DNA of 33,540 nt from Bdellovibrionales bacterium (GTDB lineage Bacteria; Bdellovibrionota_G; JALEGL01; JAGRMV01), in the NCBI GenBank assembly GCA_020434365.1, contig JAGRAX010000009.1, positions 1 through 33,540 on the forward strand, given 5' to 3'. The notes beneath the pieces are model-generated. The model saw only the letters and a program-made list of their open reading frames with translations. It did not search any database and was not told the origin of the DNA. Made by a program: the position numbers and the translations under genes. Shown in pieces: positions 16,431 through 24,400 of this stretch (its first letter is position 1; every line of letters begins with the position of its first letter).

Positions 16431-17205
16431 GTGAATCCCAAGAAGGTTTTCTTTTTTCTATAAAGGCCTGCAGTCCCTCCTGCCCCATAGGAGAAATACG
16501 AATTTGTGCAATCATTTCAGACGTACGCAAGCGAAGCTGAGATGCGTCCATGTGCATCGCCTCTCTTACAAGTTCCTTGTATTTCTTGATAGACTCTGGT
16601 GAACACTTTTTCACCTCTTCAATGCATTGATTTGTAAGATCAATAAGGTCTGACTCTTCCTGAGCTATACCATCGACCAGTCCATATTGCCGCGCTTGTT
16701 GGACATCTATTACGTTTGCTCTGATTCCCAACTGCTTGGTCTTATGCCAACCGATTTTTTGAGCTACAAAAGGTGCTATGGTTGCAGGCATCAGTCCAAC
16801 CTTTGCTTCACTCAAACAAAACCTGCTATCTTCCTTTGCATATACAAAATCACAACAAGCCAGAAGTCCCACACCTCCGCCATAACTTGAGCCTTTGGCT
16901 AAGGCAATTGTAACTTTTGGGCTCTGACTCAGGCTTTCAAACAAATCAAATAAATCTTGGCTTTGAGACGCATTTTCTTGTGCTGAGAGCTTTACACTCT
17001 CCTTCATCCACTGCAGATCTCCGCCGGAGCAAAAATGTTTCCCCTCACCAGAAAGCACAATGACCCTAATATCAGGATGTTGACTGGCTTGAGATATTGC
17101 ATGTGTGAGATCCAGAATCATCTGATGATCAAAAGCATTGCCCTTATGAGGTGTAGACAATGTGATTTGTGCTGTCAGTTTTTCATAGTGAACGCGAATA
17201 TTCAT
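16423..17205 (-). CDS. liuC: Methylglutaconyl-CoA hydratase (enoyl-CoA hydratase family)
   Basis: A 260-residue crotonase-family protein. The oxyanion-hole segments are visible: GKHFCSGGDLQWMK and KGSSYGGGVGLLACCDFV, followed by FCLSEAKVGLMPATIAPF. The operon context between the two methylcrotonyl-CoA carboxylase subunits assigns it to hydration of 3-methylglutaconyl-CoA to HMG-CoA. The start at 17205 was chosen because AGGA lies eight bases upstream and the protein begins just before the first strand (MNIRVHYEKLTAQITL); the frame stays open upstream to 17265 but would run into liuB. Sixteen bases separate it from the liuB stop, and it overlaps liuD by eight bases. Confidence 0.92.
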   Translation of the reverse strand: MNIRVHYEKLTAQITLSTPHKGNAFDHQMILDLTHAISQASQHPDIRVIVLSGEGKHFCSGGDLQWMKESVKLSAQENASQSQDLFDLFESLSQSPKVTIALAKGSSYGGGVGLLACCDFVYAKEDSRFCLSEAKVGLMPATIAPFVAQKIGWHKTKQLGIRANVIDVQQARQYGLVDGIAQEESDLIDLTNQCIEEVKKCSPESIKKYKELVREAMHMDASQLRLRTSEMIAQIRISPMGQEGLQAFIEKRKPSWDSHE

Positions 17206-17221
17206 TTGATGATTCCTCTTT

Positions 17222-18799
17222 CTACATGCGAAAGATTCCAAATCCCTTCTCTCCCAGAGGTGCATGCATACAAGATGACAAACTTAAGGCCAAAACATCT
17301 CGAGTCAAAGCAGGATCGACAATTCCATCATCCCACAATCTGGCTGAGCTATAGTAGGGGTGACCCTCTTTTTCGTACTTGTCAATGATGGGTTTTTTGA
17401 AAAGCTCCGAATCTCCTTTGGGGTCACGACGTACCGTCCACAATACATTGGCAGCTTGCTCTCCTCCCATCACTGAAGTCCTAGCATTGGGCCAAGTCCA
17501 CAAATAGCGAGGGGAAAATGCACGGCCACACATGCCATAGTTTCCAGCACCATAGCTCCCACCAATGATGAGCGTTACTTTTGGAACATGAACGGTTGCG
17601 ACTGCGGTGACCAGTTTGGCTCCATGTTTTGCAATTCCATCGTGTTCAGCTTTTTTTCCCACCATAAAGCCCGTGATATTCTGCAAAAAAATCAACGGAA
17701 TATCTCTCTGTCCACATAGCTCAATAAAGTGAACTCCTTTTTGAGCGCTTTCAGAAAACAACACGCCTTGATTGGCTATGATGCCAACTGGGATGCCCCA
17801 AAGGTGAGCAAAGCCACACACCAAAGTCGCGCCGTATTGGGGTTTGAATTCGGAGAAATCACTTTGATCTACTATCCGAATGATGATCTCCCGCACATCG
17901 TAGACAGATTTTCGATCTGCAGGAACAATTCCATAGATTTCTTGTGGGTCATATAAAGGCTCTTTAGGGCCTTGGATTTGAAGATAGGGCCCCTTTTGTT
18001 GAGGAAGATGTCGAACCCACTCTCTAAGCATCACAATTGCCTCTTCATCATTTTGAGCGATGGCATCGGCAACTCCTGATATTTTGGTGTGAACCTGAGC
18101 ACCTCCAAGCTCTTCGGCAGTTATTTTTTCACCGGTTGCTGCTTCAACCAAAGGCGGCCCTCCCAAAAATATAGTTCCCTGCCCCTCAACCATAATACTT
18201 TGATCACTCATTGCAGGAACATATGCCCCTCCTGCAGTACACGAGCCCATCACAGCAGAAATTTGAGGAATGCCTTTTTTGGACATCTGAGCCTGATAAT
18301 AAAAAATTCGACCAAAATGTTCTCGATCCGGAAAAACTTCTGATTGCAAAGGCAAATAGGCTCCGCCAGAATCGACCAGGTAAATACAGGGCAAATGGTT
18401 TTCCAGAGCAATTTCTTGAGCACGTAGATGTTTTTTTACAGTCATAGGAAAGTATGTCCCTCCCTTTACTGTGGCATCATTGGCAACAATCACGACTTGC
18501 CTTCCGCATACACTCCCCACACCGGTAACGAGACCAGCTCCAGGACAGGCACCTTCGTACATATTCCATGCGGCAAATTGAGAAAGCTCTAAAAATGGGC
18601 TACCTGGATCCAACAGAGCGTAAACGCGGTCCCTCACCAATAGCTTGCCTCGATCGACATGTTTGGCTCTAGCAGCCTCTCCCCCACCCAAAGCAATGAT
18701 TTCTCGCTTTTCTTGAAGATCTCTCATGAGATCTCGGTGAAAAGCATCATTGTGTCGAAAATGTTCGGAGTTTGTGGATACGCTCGATCTAAACTTCAT
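17222..18799 (-). CDS. liuB: Methylcrotonyl-CoA carboxylase, carboxyltransferase beta subunit
   Basis: A 525-residue carboxyltransferase with both crotonase-like halves. Typical segments: [53 protein letters not shown] (the methylcrotonyl-specific form), [30 protein letters not shown], and [28 protein letters not shown]. It transfers CO2 from biotin on liuD to 3-methylcrotonyl-CoA. It is the first gene of the operon. No Shine-Dalgarno sequence precedes the ATG; a TATAAT box ends eight bases upstream, so the message may be leaderless. The ATG is supported by agreement of the N-terminus with the family. Confidence 0.96.
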   Translation of the reverse strand: MKFRSSVSTNSEHFRHNDAFHRDLMRDLQEKREIIALGGGEAARAKHVDRGKLLVRDRVYALLDPGSPFLELSQFAAWNMYEGACPGAGLVTGVGSVCGRQVVIVANDATVKGGTYFPMTVKKHLRAQEIALENHLPCIYLVDSGGAYLPLQSEVFPDREHFGRIFYYQAQMSKKGIPQISAVMGSCTAGGAYVPAMSDQSIMVEGQGTIFLGGPPLVEAATGEKITAEELGGAQVHTKISGVADAIAQNDEEAIVMLREWVRHLPQQKGPYLQIQGPKEPLYDPQEIYGIVPADRKSVYDVREIIIRIVDQSDFSEFKPQYGATLVCGFAHLWGIPVGIIANQGVLFSESAQKGVHFIELCGQRDIPLIFLQNITGFMVGKKAEHDGIAKHGAKLVTAVATVHVPKVTLIIGGSYGAGNYGMCGRAFSPRYLWTWPNARTSVMGGEQAANVLWTVRRDPKGDSELFKKPIIDKYEKEGHPYYSSARLWDDGIVDPALTRDVLALSLSSCMHAPLGEKGFGIFRM

Positions 18800-18807
18800 G
18801 TGAGTGC

Positions 18808-18836
18808 ATTATACGTGCAGGATTTTTTTTTTCCAG
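18808..18836 (-). promoter_or_regulatory. Candidate liu operon promoter giving a leaderless mRNA
   Basis: On the minus strand a perfect TATAAT occupies 18813-18808, with a poor -35 (CTGGAA, 18836-18831) at 17-bp spacing and an A-tract in the spacer. Transcription would begin about 0-2 bases before the liuB ATG at 18799. The lack of a ribosome-binding site fits this. The upstream dedA-like gene ends at 18855, so read-through is also possible. Confidence 0.45.
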
Positions 18837-18854
18837 TTTGAAAGCGTCTCCTAG

Positions 18855-19526
18855 CTACCACCACACCTTGATCATGATAAATCCAAGTACCAAAAGAATC
18901 GAAGTCGCCAAGATGACTCGATTCAAATACTGGTCAATAAAAAGTTTAGCACGATCACCCAGACGATAAATGATGCCTCCAACAATCATAAATCTCATGG
19001 TTCTCCCGACAAGACTTCCACCAACAAAAGGAAGGAATGGAACCTCAAAGGCTCCTCCAGTTAAGGTAAACACCTTGTAAGGAATAGGCGTATAACCTGC
19101 AATAAAAGTTGTCCAGAATGTGTTGTTTTGAAAAAGTAACTGCACATAGTGAAACTTCTCCTGCGAAATCAAATATTCAAAAGCAAAAGATTCAATACTC
19201 GACCAAAGAAACATGCCCAGAGCATATCCAAAAATCCCTCCTAACACTGATGCTGCCGCACAAATAGAACTGTAATAAAAACTTCGCTTTGACTTTCCAA
19301 GGCAAAGTGCAATCAAAAGGAGGTCGGGTGGAATGGGAAAAAATGAAGCTTCTGAAAAAGCCAGAACAAACAAAGCCAGCGCGGAATACCGATAGTCAGC
19401 CCAGGTCAAAATCCAATGATAGCATTGATGTACTTTTCCTCTCACAAGAATATCGGTGTATAGCAAAGATGTATCTTTGACACTACTTTTTACGGCCCCA
19501 AGACTTGAACCCATCAAGTGGGACAT
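18855..19526 (-). CDS. DedA/YqaA-type (VTT domain) inner-membrane protein
   Basis: A 223-residue membrane protein. FSEASFFPIPPDLLLIALCLG and FIAGYTPIPYKVFTLTGGAFEVPFLPF are the paired re-entrant segments of the SNARE-associated/DedA superfamily in its short YqaA form (E..FFPIP.D and G.TPIP.K). About five hydrophobic segments are present and the protein ends IMIKVWW. DedA proteins act in membrane homeostasis, and some members flip undecaprenyl phosphate or phospholipids; that activity is not shown here. The ATG at 19526 is the best start; a TTG at 19550 and an ATG at 19514 are alternatives. It diverges from the J-domain gene with starts only 18 bases apart and precedes liuB by 55 bases on the same strand. 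Confidence 0.85.
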   Translation of the reverse strand: MSHLMGSSLGAVKSSVKDTSLLYTDILVRGKVHQCYHWILTWADYRYSALALFVLAFSEASFFPIPPDLLLIALCLGKSKRSFYYSSICAAASVLGGIFGYALGMFLWSSIESFAFEYLISQEKFHYVQLLFQNNTFWTTFIAGYTPIPYKVFTLTGGAFEVPFLPFVGGSLVGRTMRFMIVGGIIYRLGDRAKLFIDQYLNRVILATSILLVLGFIMIKVWW

Positions 19527-19544
19527 GATACAAAAAACCCTCAC

Positions 19545-19865
19545 ATGCAAAAGTATCTATTTATATTTACAGTTTTATGGCTCTTGTATCGTCTGGCCCG
19601 ATCGATGAGCTCACATCATGTAAACCATGAGCCCTCATCTACACATTCTTCACGCGATCCATACCAAATTCTGGGAGTTCCCAAGAATGCTCCCTGGGAT
19701 CAAATCAAGCGCGCCTACAAAGAAAAAATCCGAAGCTGTCACCCCGATCGTGTGGAAGGCCTGTCACAAGACATTCAAAAGGCGGCAAAAAAAAATTTTC
19801 ATGAATATACGCAGGCCTTTCAAAGACTTGAGCGCTCCCAAAATCAAAAAGCGACAAACAAGTAG
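19545..19865 (+). CDS. Membrane-anchored J-domain (DnaJ-like) protein
   Basis: A 106-residue protein: one N-terminal membrane helix (MQKYLFIFTVLWLLYRLA), a short Ser/His-rich linker, then a J domain with DPYQILGVPKNAPWDQIKRAYKEK, the essential HPD in SCHPDRVEG, and helix IV around ARRNFHEYTQAF-like residues (KKNFHEYTQAFQRL). J domains stimulate the ATPase of DnaK-type Hsp70 proteins; the anchor would recruit Hsp70 to the inner membrane. The zinc and C-terminal substrate domains of DnaJ are missing. The ATG at 19545 precedes the membrane helix directly; a GTG at 19518 would overlap the divergent gene. No clear ribosome site is seen. Confidence 0.85.
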   Translation: MQKYLFIFTVLWLLYRLARSMSSHHVNHEPSSTHSSRDPYQILGVPKNAPWDQIKRAYKEKIRSCHPDRVEGLSQDIQKAAKKNFHEYTQAFQRLERSQNQKATNK

Positions 19866-19875
19866 CTGCTACTTT

Positions 19876-20493
19876 TTAGTGAAATTTACCTGTGATCGGG
19901 GTCTGATCGCAGGCTCGGGCTTCATGATCCAAGAGTTCATTCATTCTGTGATGAACTTGGTGCAAAGGAAAAATCTTGGTGGCCTCGTGATAAAATGCAA
20001 AGCCATGCCCTTTTTCACTTTTATATAGTTTTCGATAAAATGCACGCCAAGGTTGCCTGCTATATTGATTTGCAAGAATCTCAAATCTTTCGATTCCACG
20101 CACTTCAATCAAACTACAGACAAGAAGTCGATCCAAAAAGCGCTCATCAGGCGTCGTTCTGACATGAGACAAAAGATGCCTCACATACACATCTTTTTCG
20201 TCAGGAAGCAAAGGGTGCCCTTCTTTCATCATCAATTCATGTACCTGCCTAAAATGACCTATTTCTTCATGAGCAATCCGGGCTGCAGTTTCCACAAGAG
20301 ACAGATGATTGGGATAACGTACAACAAAATCCATGGCTGTAGCTGCAGCTTTTCTCTCATTGGCAGCATGATCGGCAATAAACAGAGGAAAATTTTCTTC
20401 AACTTTTTGAATCCAATCTGAGCTTGTCTTGGACCTTAATGTAAACTGAGATATAAAGGTCTCAATATCTTCAATCGTTGAAGAAGGCATCAT
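19876..20493 (-). CDS. miaE: tRNA-(ms2io6A)-hydroxylase-like diiron protein
   Basis: A 205-residue ferritin-like four-helix protein. FIADHAANERKAAATAMDFVVRYPN, AHEEIGHFRQVHELM, LLVCSLIEVRGIERFEIL and SEKGHGFAFYHEA supply the ExxH-type diiron ligands in MiaE order. MiaE uses O2 to hydroxylate the isopentenyl group of 2-methylthio-N6-isopentenyladenosine at tRNA position 37. The family N-terminus leaves about 30 residues before the first conserved Trp, which points to the ATG at 20493 (or 20490). The frame stays open to 20640, but that would run deep into the divergent glycosyltransferase. Its start shares the CATG at 20491-20494 with that gene. Confidence 0.88.
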   Translation of the reverse strand: MMPSSTIEDIETFISQFTLRSKTSSDWIQKVEENFPLFIADHAANERKAAATAMDFVVRYPNHLSLVETAARIAHEEIGHFRQVHELMMKEGHPLLPDEKDVYVRHLLSHVRTTPDERFLDRLLVCSLIEVRGIERFEILANQYSRQPWRAFYRKLYKSEKGHGFAFYHEATKIFPLHQVHHRMNELLDHEARACDQTPITGKFH

Positions 20494-21652
20494 GTCAGGT
20501 ACAGTTTCTATAGTCATCCCCATGTATATGGAGGGGGAATACGTCCAAACGACACTGGAGTCAATAGCTGAAAGCGTCCTTGCCTCATCTATTAAGACGC
20601 CTCCCAATGTAATCGCGGTTGTCAACAACCCTAAAGTCATTTCGGAAAGCAGAAAAGAAGAAAACCGAGAAACTCTCTCGATACTATACAGTAAAAAAAA
20701 TACGCTCCCCTATCCCCTCCATATCTTTGACTATACTGATCCCGGCTTAGATTTCGGTGTTGGACAGGCACGGAAAATAGGCATGGACTATGCTTCTCAT
20801 CATTTTGCCAAAGCAGCTCATGACAAAATCATCTGTCTCGATGCCGACTGTACAGTCTCAAAAAATTATATCTCTCGACTGCAAAACCTACACGGCTTTG
20901 GATCTGGATTCACTGTAGAGTTTGAACACGCCTTAGACCAAAAAGGCATGGTTTTATACGAACTGTATCTGCGATATATGCAAAAGAAACTGGCTCAATC
21001 GGGCAGTCCATTTTCCCATTTTCCTATTGGTTCGAGTCTTGGAGTCAGTGCGCAAGCGTATAGAGAGTCAGGAGGAATGGTCAAAAAAACAGCCACTGAA
21101 GATTTTCATTTTTTAAACAAAATTAGAAAGCACGGGGACATTACACATCTATCTGATACTTTTGTATATCCCTCAAATCGAAAATCACAGCGCGTAAGCC
21201 TAGGTACCGGATATTTTTTGTATCACTATTCGAGAGACTCAAAACAAAGTTTTTCTTCCCTCATGATCCCATCGCCGGCAGATTTTTTATCCTTACAACA
21301 GCTACATCAAATCATCTACGATCAAAGTCAAGACAATGAGAGTTGCAAGCGTAATCTAAGTCAGCTCAGACTCAGTTCCATCAACCTCCACTTAGAGAGA
21401 CGAAAGTTTTGGGACAAAAGAAGACTTGCCTTACAGCAAAACTTACAACATTCCACATTTCACAAAAGAATCATGGAAGCCTTTGATGCCTTGGAAAGTC
21501 TTAGACTCTTGAGAGTACTCTCTGAACAACATGAAAAGCCAAGCCCTCCACTCTTTCTTTCATGGATTCAAAGCATTGACGATCAGTTGCTTGGCATTCA
21601 CCACGCTCAAGAGCTTTTGATACAATTGAGAAGAACATCACTGAGAACGTAA
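20492..21652 (+). CDS. Family 2-type glycosyltransferase
   Basis: A 386-residue GT-A fold protein. VSIVIPMYMEGEYVQTTLESI opens the nucleotide-sugar domain, GVGQARKIGMDYA is the usual helix, and IICLDADCTVS holds the DxD-type metal motif (117-119). GSSLGVSAQAYRESGGM and TEDFHFLNKIRKHG (the ED acceptor motif) complete the catalytic part. About 130 helical, Gln/Arg-rich residues follow (LHLERRKFWDKRRLALQQ...), with no membrane helix. The first strand begins at residue 5, so the ATG at 20492 must be close to correct. The donor and acceptor sugars are unknown. Its last 15 bases overlap trmB in convergent orientation. Confidence 0.87.
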   Translation: MSGTVSIVIPMYMEGEYVQTTLESIAESVLASSIKTPPNVIAVVNNPKVISESRKEENRETLSILYSKKNTLPYPLHIFDYTDPGLDFGVGQARKIGMDYASHHFAKAAHDKIICLDADCTVSKNYISRLQNLHGFGSGFTVEFEHALDQKGMVLYELYLRYMQKKLAQSGSPFSHFPIGSSLGVSAQAYRESGGMVKKTATEDFHFLNKIRKHGDITHLSDTFVYPSNRKSQRVSLGTGYFLYHYSRDSKQSFSSLMIPSPADFLSLQQLHQIIYDQSQDNESCKRNLSQLRLSSINLHLERRKFWDKRRLALQQNLQHSTFHKRIMEAFDALESLRLLRVLSEQHEKPSPPLFLSWIQSIDDQLLGIHHAQELLIQLRRTSLRT

Positions 21653-22270
21653 GACCTGCAAACGGGTAAAATAGATGTCTTTGCCTTGTTTTTCATATTT
21701 TCTCTGAAAATTGGTAATATATTCTGTTCGATGTGCAGGAAGAGATATGAAGCTTTTGCCTTCAAGTTCTTCGATTTGCTTACAAATCCATTGGTGGTAC
21801 TCTTTATGATCCGTCGTAATATGAACCACCCCACTGTCTTTGAGTTTTTCTCTCAGGAGCAACAAAAAATCTTTTTGGACGAGCCTACGGTTTCGATGCC
21901 TTCGTTTTGGCCAAGGATCGGGAAATAAAATATAAACGTTTTGAATTTCCCTGTCAGAGATGAAGCGCTCAATAAACTCTCTAGCTTCCACAGAAAAGAG
22001 TTTTACATTACCCAAACCCATTTGTTCTATGCGCGAGGCAGAAAAAAGCAAAAACTTTTTTACACGTTCAATACCCAAAAAATTGTGCGTTGGTTCATCC
22101 AAAGCTTTTTGCTGCATGAAGAGCCCTTTGCCCATACCGATTTCCATAGATACCGGATGATCATTTCCAAAAAGAGTCTCCAAATTCAAAAAGCTTTTCT
22201 CCCTTTGCACGTCAAAATCTACATAGCATCGAAAATTTGTACCTAATTTTGCTACCGAAGGACGAACCAT
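21638..22270 (-). CDS. trmB: tRNA (guanine-N7-)-methyltransferase
   Basis: A 210-residue class I methyltransferase that makes m7G at position 46 of tRNA. SMEIGMGKGLFM is the SAM-binding loop, FLGIERVKKFL follows as motif II, and VYILFPDPWPKRRHRNRRLVQKDFL is the diagnostic TrmB block. THRTEYI-type residues (AHRTEYITNFQRKYEKQG) occur at the C-terminus, as in the family. It is the last gene of the minus-strand run that starts at 27323, 15 bases after the small unknown gene. The ribosome site is weak. The 3' end overlaps the glycosyltransferase by 15 bases. Confidence 0.95.
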   Translation of the reverse strand: MVRPSVAKLGTNFRCYVDFDVQREKSFLNLETLFGNDHPVSMEIGMGKGLFMQQKALDEPTHNFLGIERVKKFLLFSASRIEQMGLGNVKLFSVEAREFIERFISDREIQNVYILFPDPWPKRRHRNRRLVQKDFLLLLREKLKDSGVVHITTDHKEYHQWICKQIEELEGKSFISLPAHRTEYITNFQRKYEKQGKDIYFTRLQVLRSQ

Positions 22271-22285
22271 ACAAGCTTATCTTTA

Positions 22286-22639
22286 TTACTCTTGAACGTA
22301 GGTTGCTGATTTCAAAGATTCATCACAAAAGGCTGAAAATAAACCTAACCCTCGACTTTGAGCATTGGCTTTTGCCGCAATCCATTCTTGATCTGATACA
22401 TCATATTTTCCAAGTCTCAACTGGTGGAGTAAAAATGCATCTCCCACATCAATCGCTTTACGCTTGATGGCTTCTATGGATGCTGCATCTCCCCAGGCTA
22501 TCGCATACTCTAAAGCATCTTGAAGATTGCCAGCTTCAAAACAAGCATGAAACCAATGCGCAAGCTTGTTTTTTTCAATTTTTCCATCTCGCGGATACAA
22601 AAGCTTTTGTTTCTCAATCCATGTAGGTGTTTTTACCAT
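22286..22639 (-). CDS. Small helical protein of unknown function, 117 aa
   Basis: Unrecognised. The protein is soluble, with no signal peptide or membrane segment. Residues 25-100 are largely helical with paired-helix texture (LAHWFHACFEAGNLQDALEYAIAWGDAASIEAIKRKAIDVGDAFLLHQLRLG), which resembles helical-repeat (TPR- or HEAT-like) scaffolds, but no repeat consensus can be proven. A good AAGAGGG ribosome site precedes the ATG. It sits 34 bases after the S41 protease gene and 15 bases before trmB, so it is part of that transcript. Base composition matches the neighbours. Confidence 0.75.
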   Translation of the reverse strand: MVKTPTWIEKQKLLYPRDGKIEKNKLAHWFHACFEAGNLQDALEYAIAWGDAASIEAIKRKAIDVGDAFLLHQLRLGKYDVSDQEWIAAKANAQSRGLGLFSAFCDESLKSATYVQE

Positions 22640-22673
22640 GATGCCCTCTTGCTAAAACCAATCCTAAGTGCTG

Positions 22674-24332
22674 TCAAGTTTCAAGCCCTCCTACATGAGG
22701 CCAGCTTGGCCACTTTTGAGCCAAAAATGTAGCGACGGATTCAGCCCACTTCAAATAACATGTTTCCAATTTGTGATCTTCACAAAAGCCATCCAAAGAG
22801 GACTTTACTTTGTTTTGTGAAAAATGCTGCATGGTTTCTGCAATCTCCTTGGGATCATCCTGAGTATCTTTGCTTTGCAAATTTTCTTTCTTACCCTGAA
22901 TGACATATCCGCGATGTGTGGATTCAATCTCTCGCCTCCCGACAATATCTCCTGTTTCTTCTTCGATCTTTTTCGATGCCTTTTCAACAGGTAGGTTGTC
23001 AAAAAGAATATGTCGACGTATTGTATCTCCCTGATACACTTTGCCTTTGTGAGATTGCACAAGATTGCTGGTATACGCCATATATCCTCTATACAGGTTG
23101 TTGTACTTCTGCATATCTAGAACCACCTGTGAGATTCCTTTACCAAAAGATACTGAGCCGACTATAATAGTTCGATCGTATTGCTCTAGTACCATCGCTA
23201 ACGATTCTGAGGCACTTGCAGATCCAAAGTCCACAATGGTCACAAGGGGGGCATCTAAAAAAATGCCCTCATTTCTAGATGAATCCAATGAAAATTCTGT
23301 CGATGCCATTGACGCTTGAATAACGTCCAGAAATCCATTGTACCTCTCACTACGCTGATCTACTTCTCTTATTTTTGCCATATTGCTCGCCAATGTGATA
23401 CAGGGTCCCTCTTCCAAGAAAAGCCCCGCAACATCACACATACCTAAGACAGAGCCACCGGGGTTTCCTCTAAGATCCAAAATAATGGCGCTGGCTTCTT
23501 CCAAGAGATCTTGATGAGACAAAATGTCTTCAATCGTATATCGATTAAATGACAAGATACGAAGCAGCACAATGTTAGAGTCTTTGTTCATCCTGCGTAC
23601 ATAGGCCGAGGGCAACCTCAACTCTTCCTTTTCAATTTCGACCGTAGATGTGCTTTGATCTAAAGAGGAAACGATGTCAAAAGTAACTCGATCCAAGGAT
23701 TGATATTTTTTCCAGAAAGCTTCGGATTCCATCCCCTCAATGCTCTGATGTTCAAGACCTGTAATTCGATCATCAGAAAAAATTTTCATGTATGAATTCG
23801 AATTCTCCAATACAAAATCCACGGTCAAAGGGGTCATCCCGTGGGCTCGACTCAGAACATGATTTTGAAATTGATAGATAAAGCCAGCCGTCTTTGCCAC
23901 TCGATCTCTTTCATTTTCGTACTCTTTTTTAGATGACTCCCCAATGTAATAGGAATGAATATCCAGCTCTGCGAGAAAAAACGAAAGGGCACTAGAGTAA
24001 AATTCTTTGTCAGAATAAGAGTCTTTTTGTGTTTTGTTGTATGTATTTTTTATATATTCAGCTCTCGGACAGAGATCGAGATTCTGAGGATCTTCAATAT
24101 CTTTCTCGTGAATTTCAATTTCTAGATCCTTCGCAAACCTGTCCAACGAACTCTTGCGAATGCTTACATATTCTGAAGATTTTCTCGCGTAGTGGCCTAA
24201 GAGAGCCGCATCTGTAAATACATTGTAACCTGTACAATATTCACTTTCTTTTAGATATACGTATCCCGAATTCGAGCCGCAGCTCGCAAGCAAAACAAGC
24301 ACCCAAAACCCCATGAATATGCGGCACCACAT
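22674..24332 (-). CDS. S41 (C-terminal processing) peptidase, lipoprotein
   Basis: A 552-residue exported protease. MWCRIFMGFWVLVLLASCGS is a lipoprotein signal with lipobox LASC, so the protein is lipid-anchored after the signal peptide, and Gly at +2 suggests transport to the outer membrane. The catalytic domain has AIILDLRGNPGGSV, DFGSASASESLAMVLEQ with the nucleophilic Ser, and VGSVSFGKGISQ with the general-base Lys, as in CtpA/tricorn-core proteases. The N-terminal 230 residues show no clear PDZ domain, unlike CtpA. The ATG at 24332 is preferred because it directly precedes the signal peptide; a TTG lies at 24344. No Shine-Dalgarno sequence is visible. The cleaved substrate is unknown. 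Confidence 0.87.
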   Translation of the reverse strand: MWCRIFMGFWVLVLLASCGSNSGYVYLKESEYCTGYNVFTDAALLGHYARKSSEYVSIRKSSLDRFAKDLEIEIHEKDIEDPQNLDLCPRAEYIKNTYNKTQKDSYSDKEFYSSALSFFLAELDIHSYYIGESSKKEYENERDRVAKTAGFIYQFQNHVLSRAHGMTPLTVDFVLENSNSYMKIFSDDRITGLEHQSIEGMESEAFWKKYQSLDRVTFDIVSSLDQSTSTVEIEKEELRLPSAYVRRMNKDSNIVLLRILSFNRYTIEDILSHQDLLEEASAIILDLRGNPGGSVLGMCDVAGLFLEEGPCITLASNMAKIREVDQRSERYNGFLDVIQASMASTEFSLDSSRNEGIFLDAPLVTIVDFGSASASESLAMVLEQYDRTIIVGSVSFGKGISQVVLDMQKYNNLYRGYMAYTSNLVQSHKGKVYQGDTIRRHILFDNLPVEKASKKIEEETGDIVGRREIESTHRGYVIQGKKENLQSKDTQDDPKEIAETMQHFSQNKVKSSLDGFCEDHKLETCYLKWAESVATFLAQKWPSWPHVGGLET

Positions 24333-24400
24333 GTTACGATGCAATATATCATAATGAGTTTTTTTTCAAGAGCATGAAAACGAGACAAGATGTAACATGT

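Noticed and set aside
20494-20640. N-terminal extension of miaE up to 20640
   Set aside because: The extra 49 residues lie wholly inside the conserved start of the glycosyltransferase and are not part of the MiaE family.
24361-24384. TTTTCA...TGAAAA inverted repeat after the cca-type gene, considered as a terminator
   Set aside because: The six-base stem is all weak pairs and has no T-run on the cca strand in the right place. It is probably a chance AT-rich palindrome.
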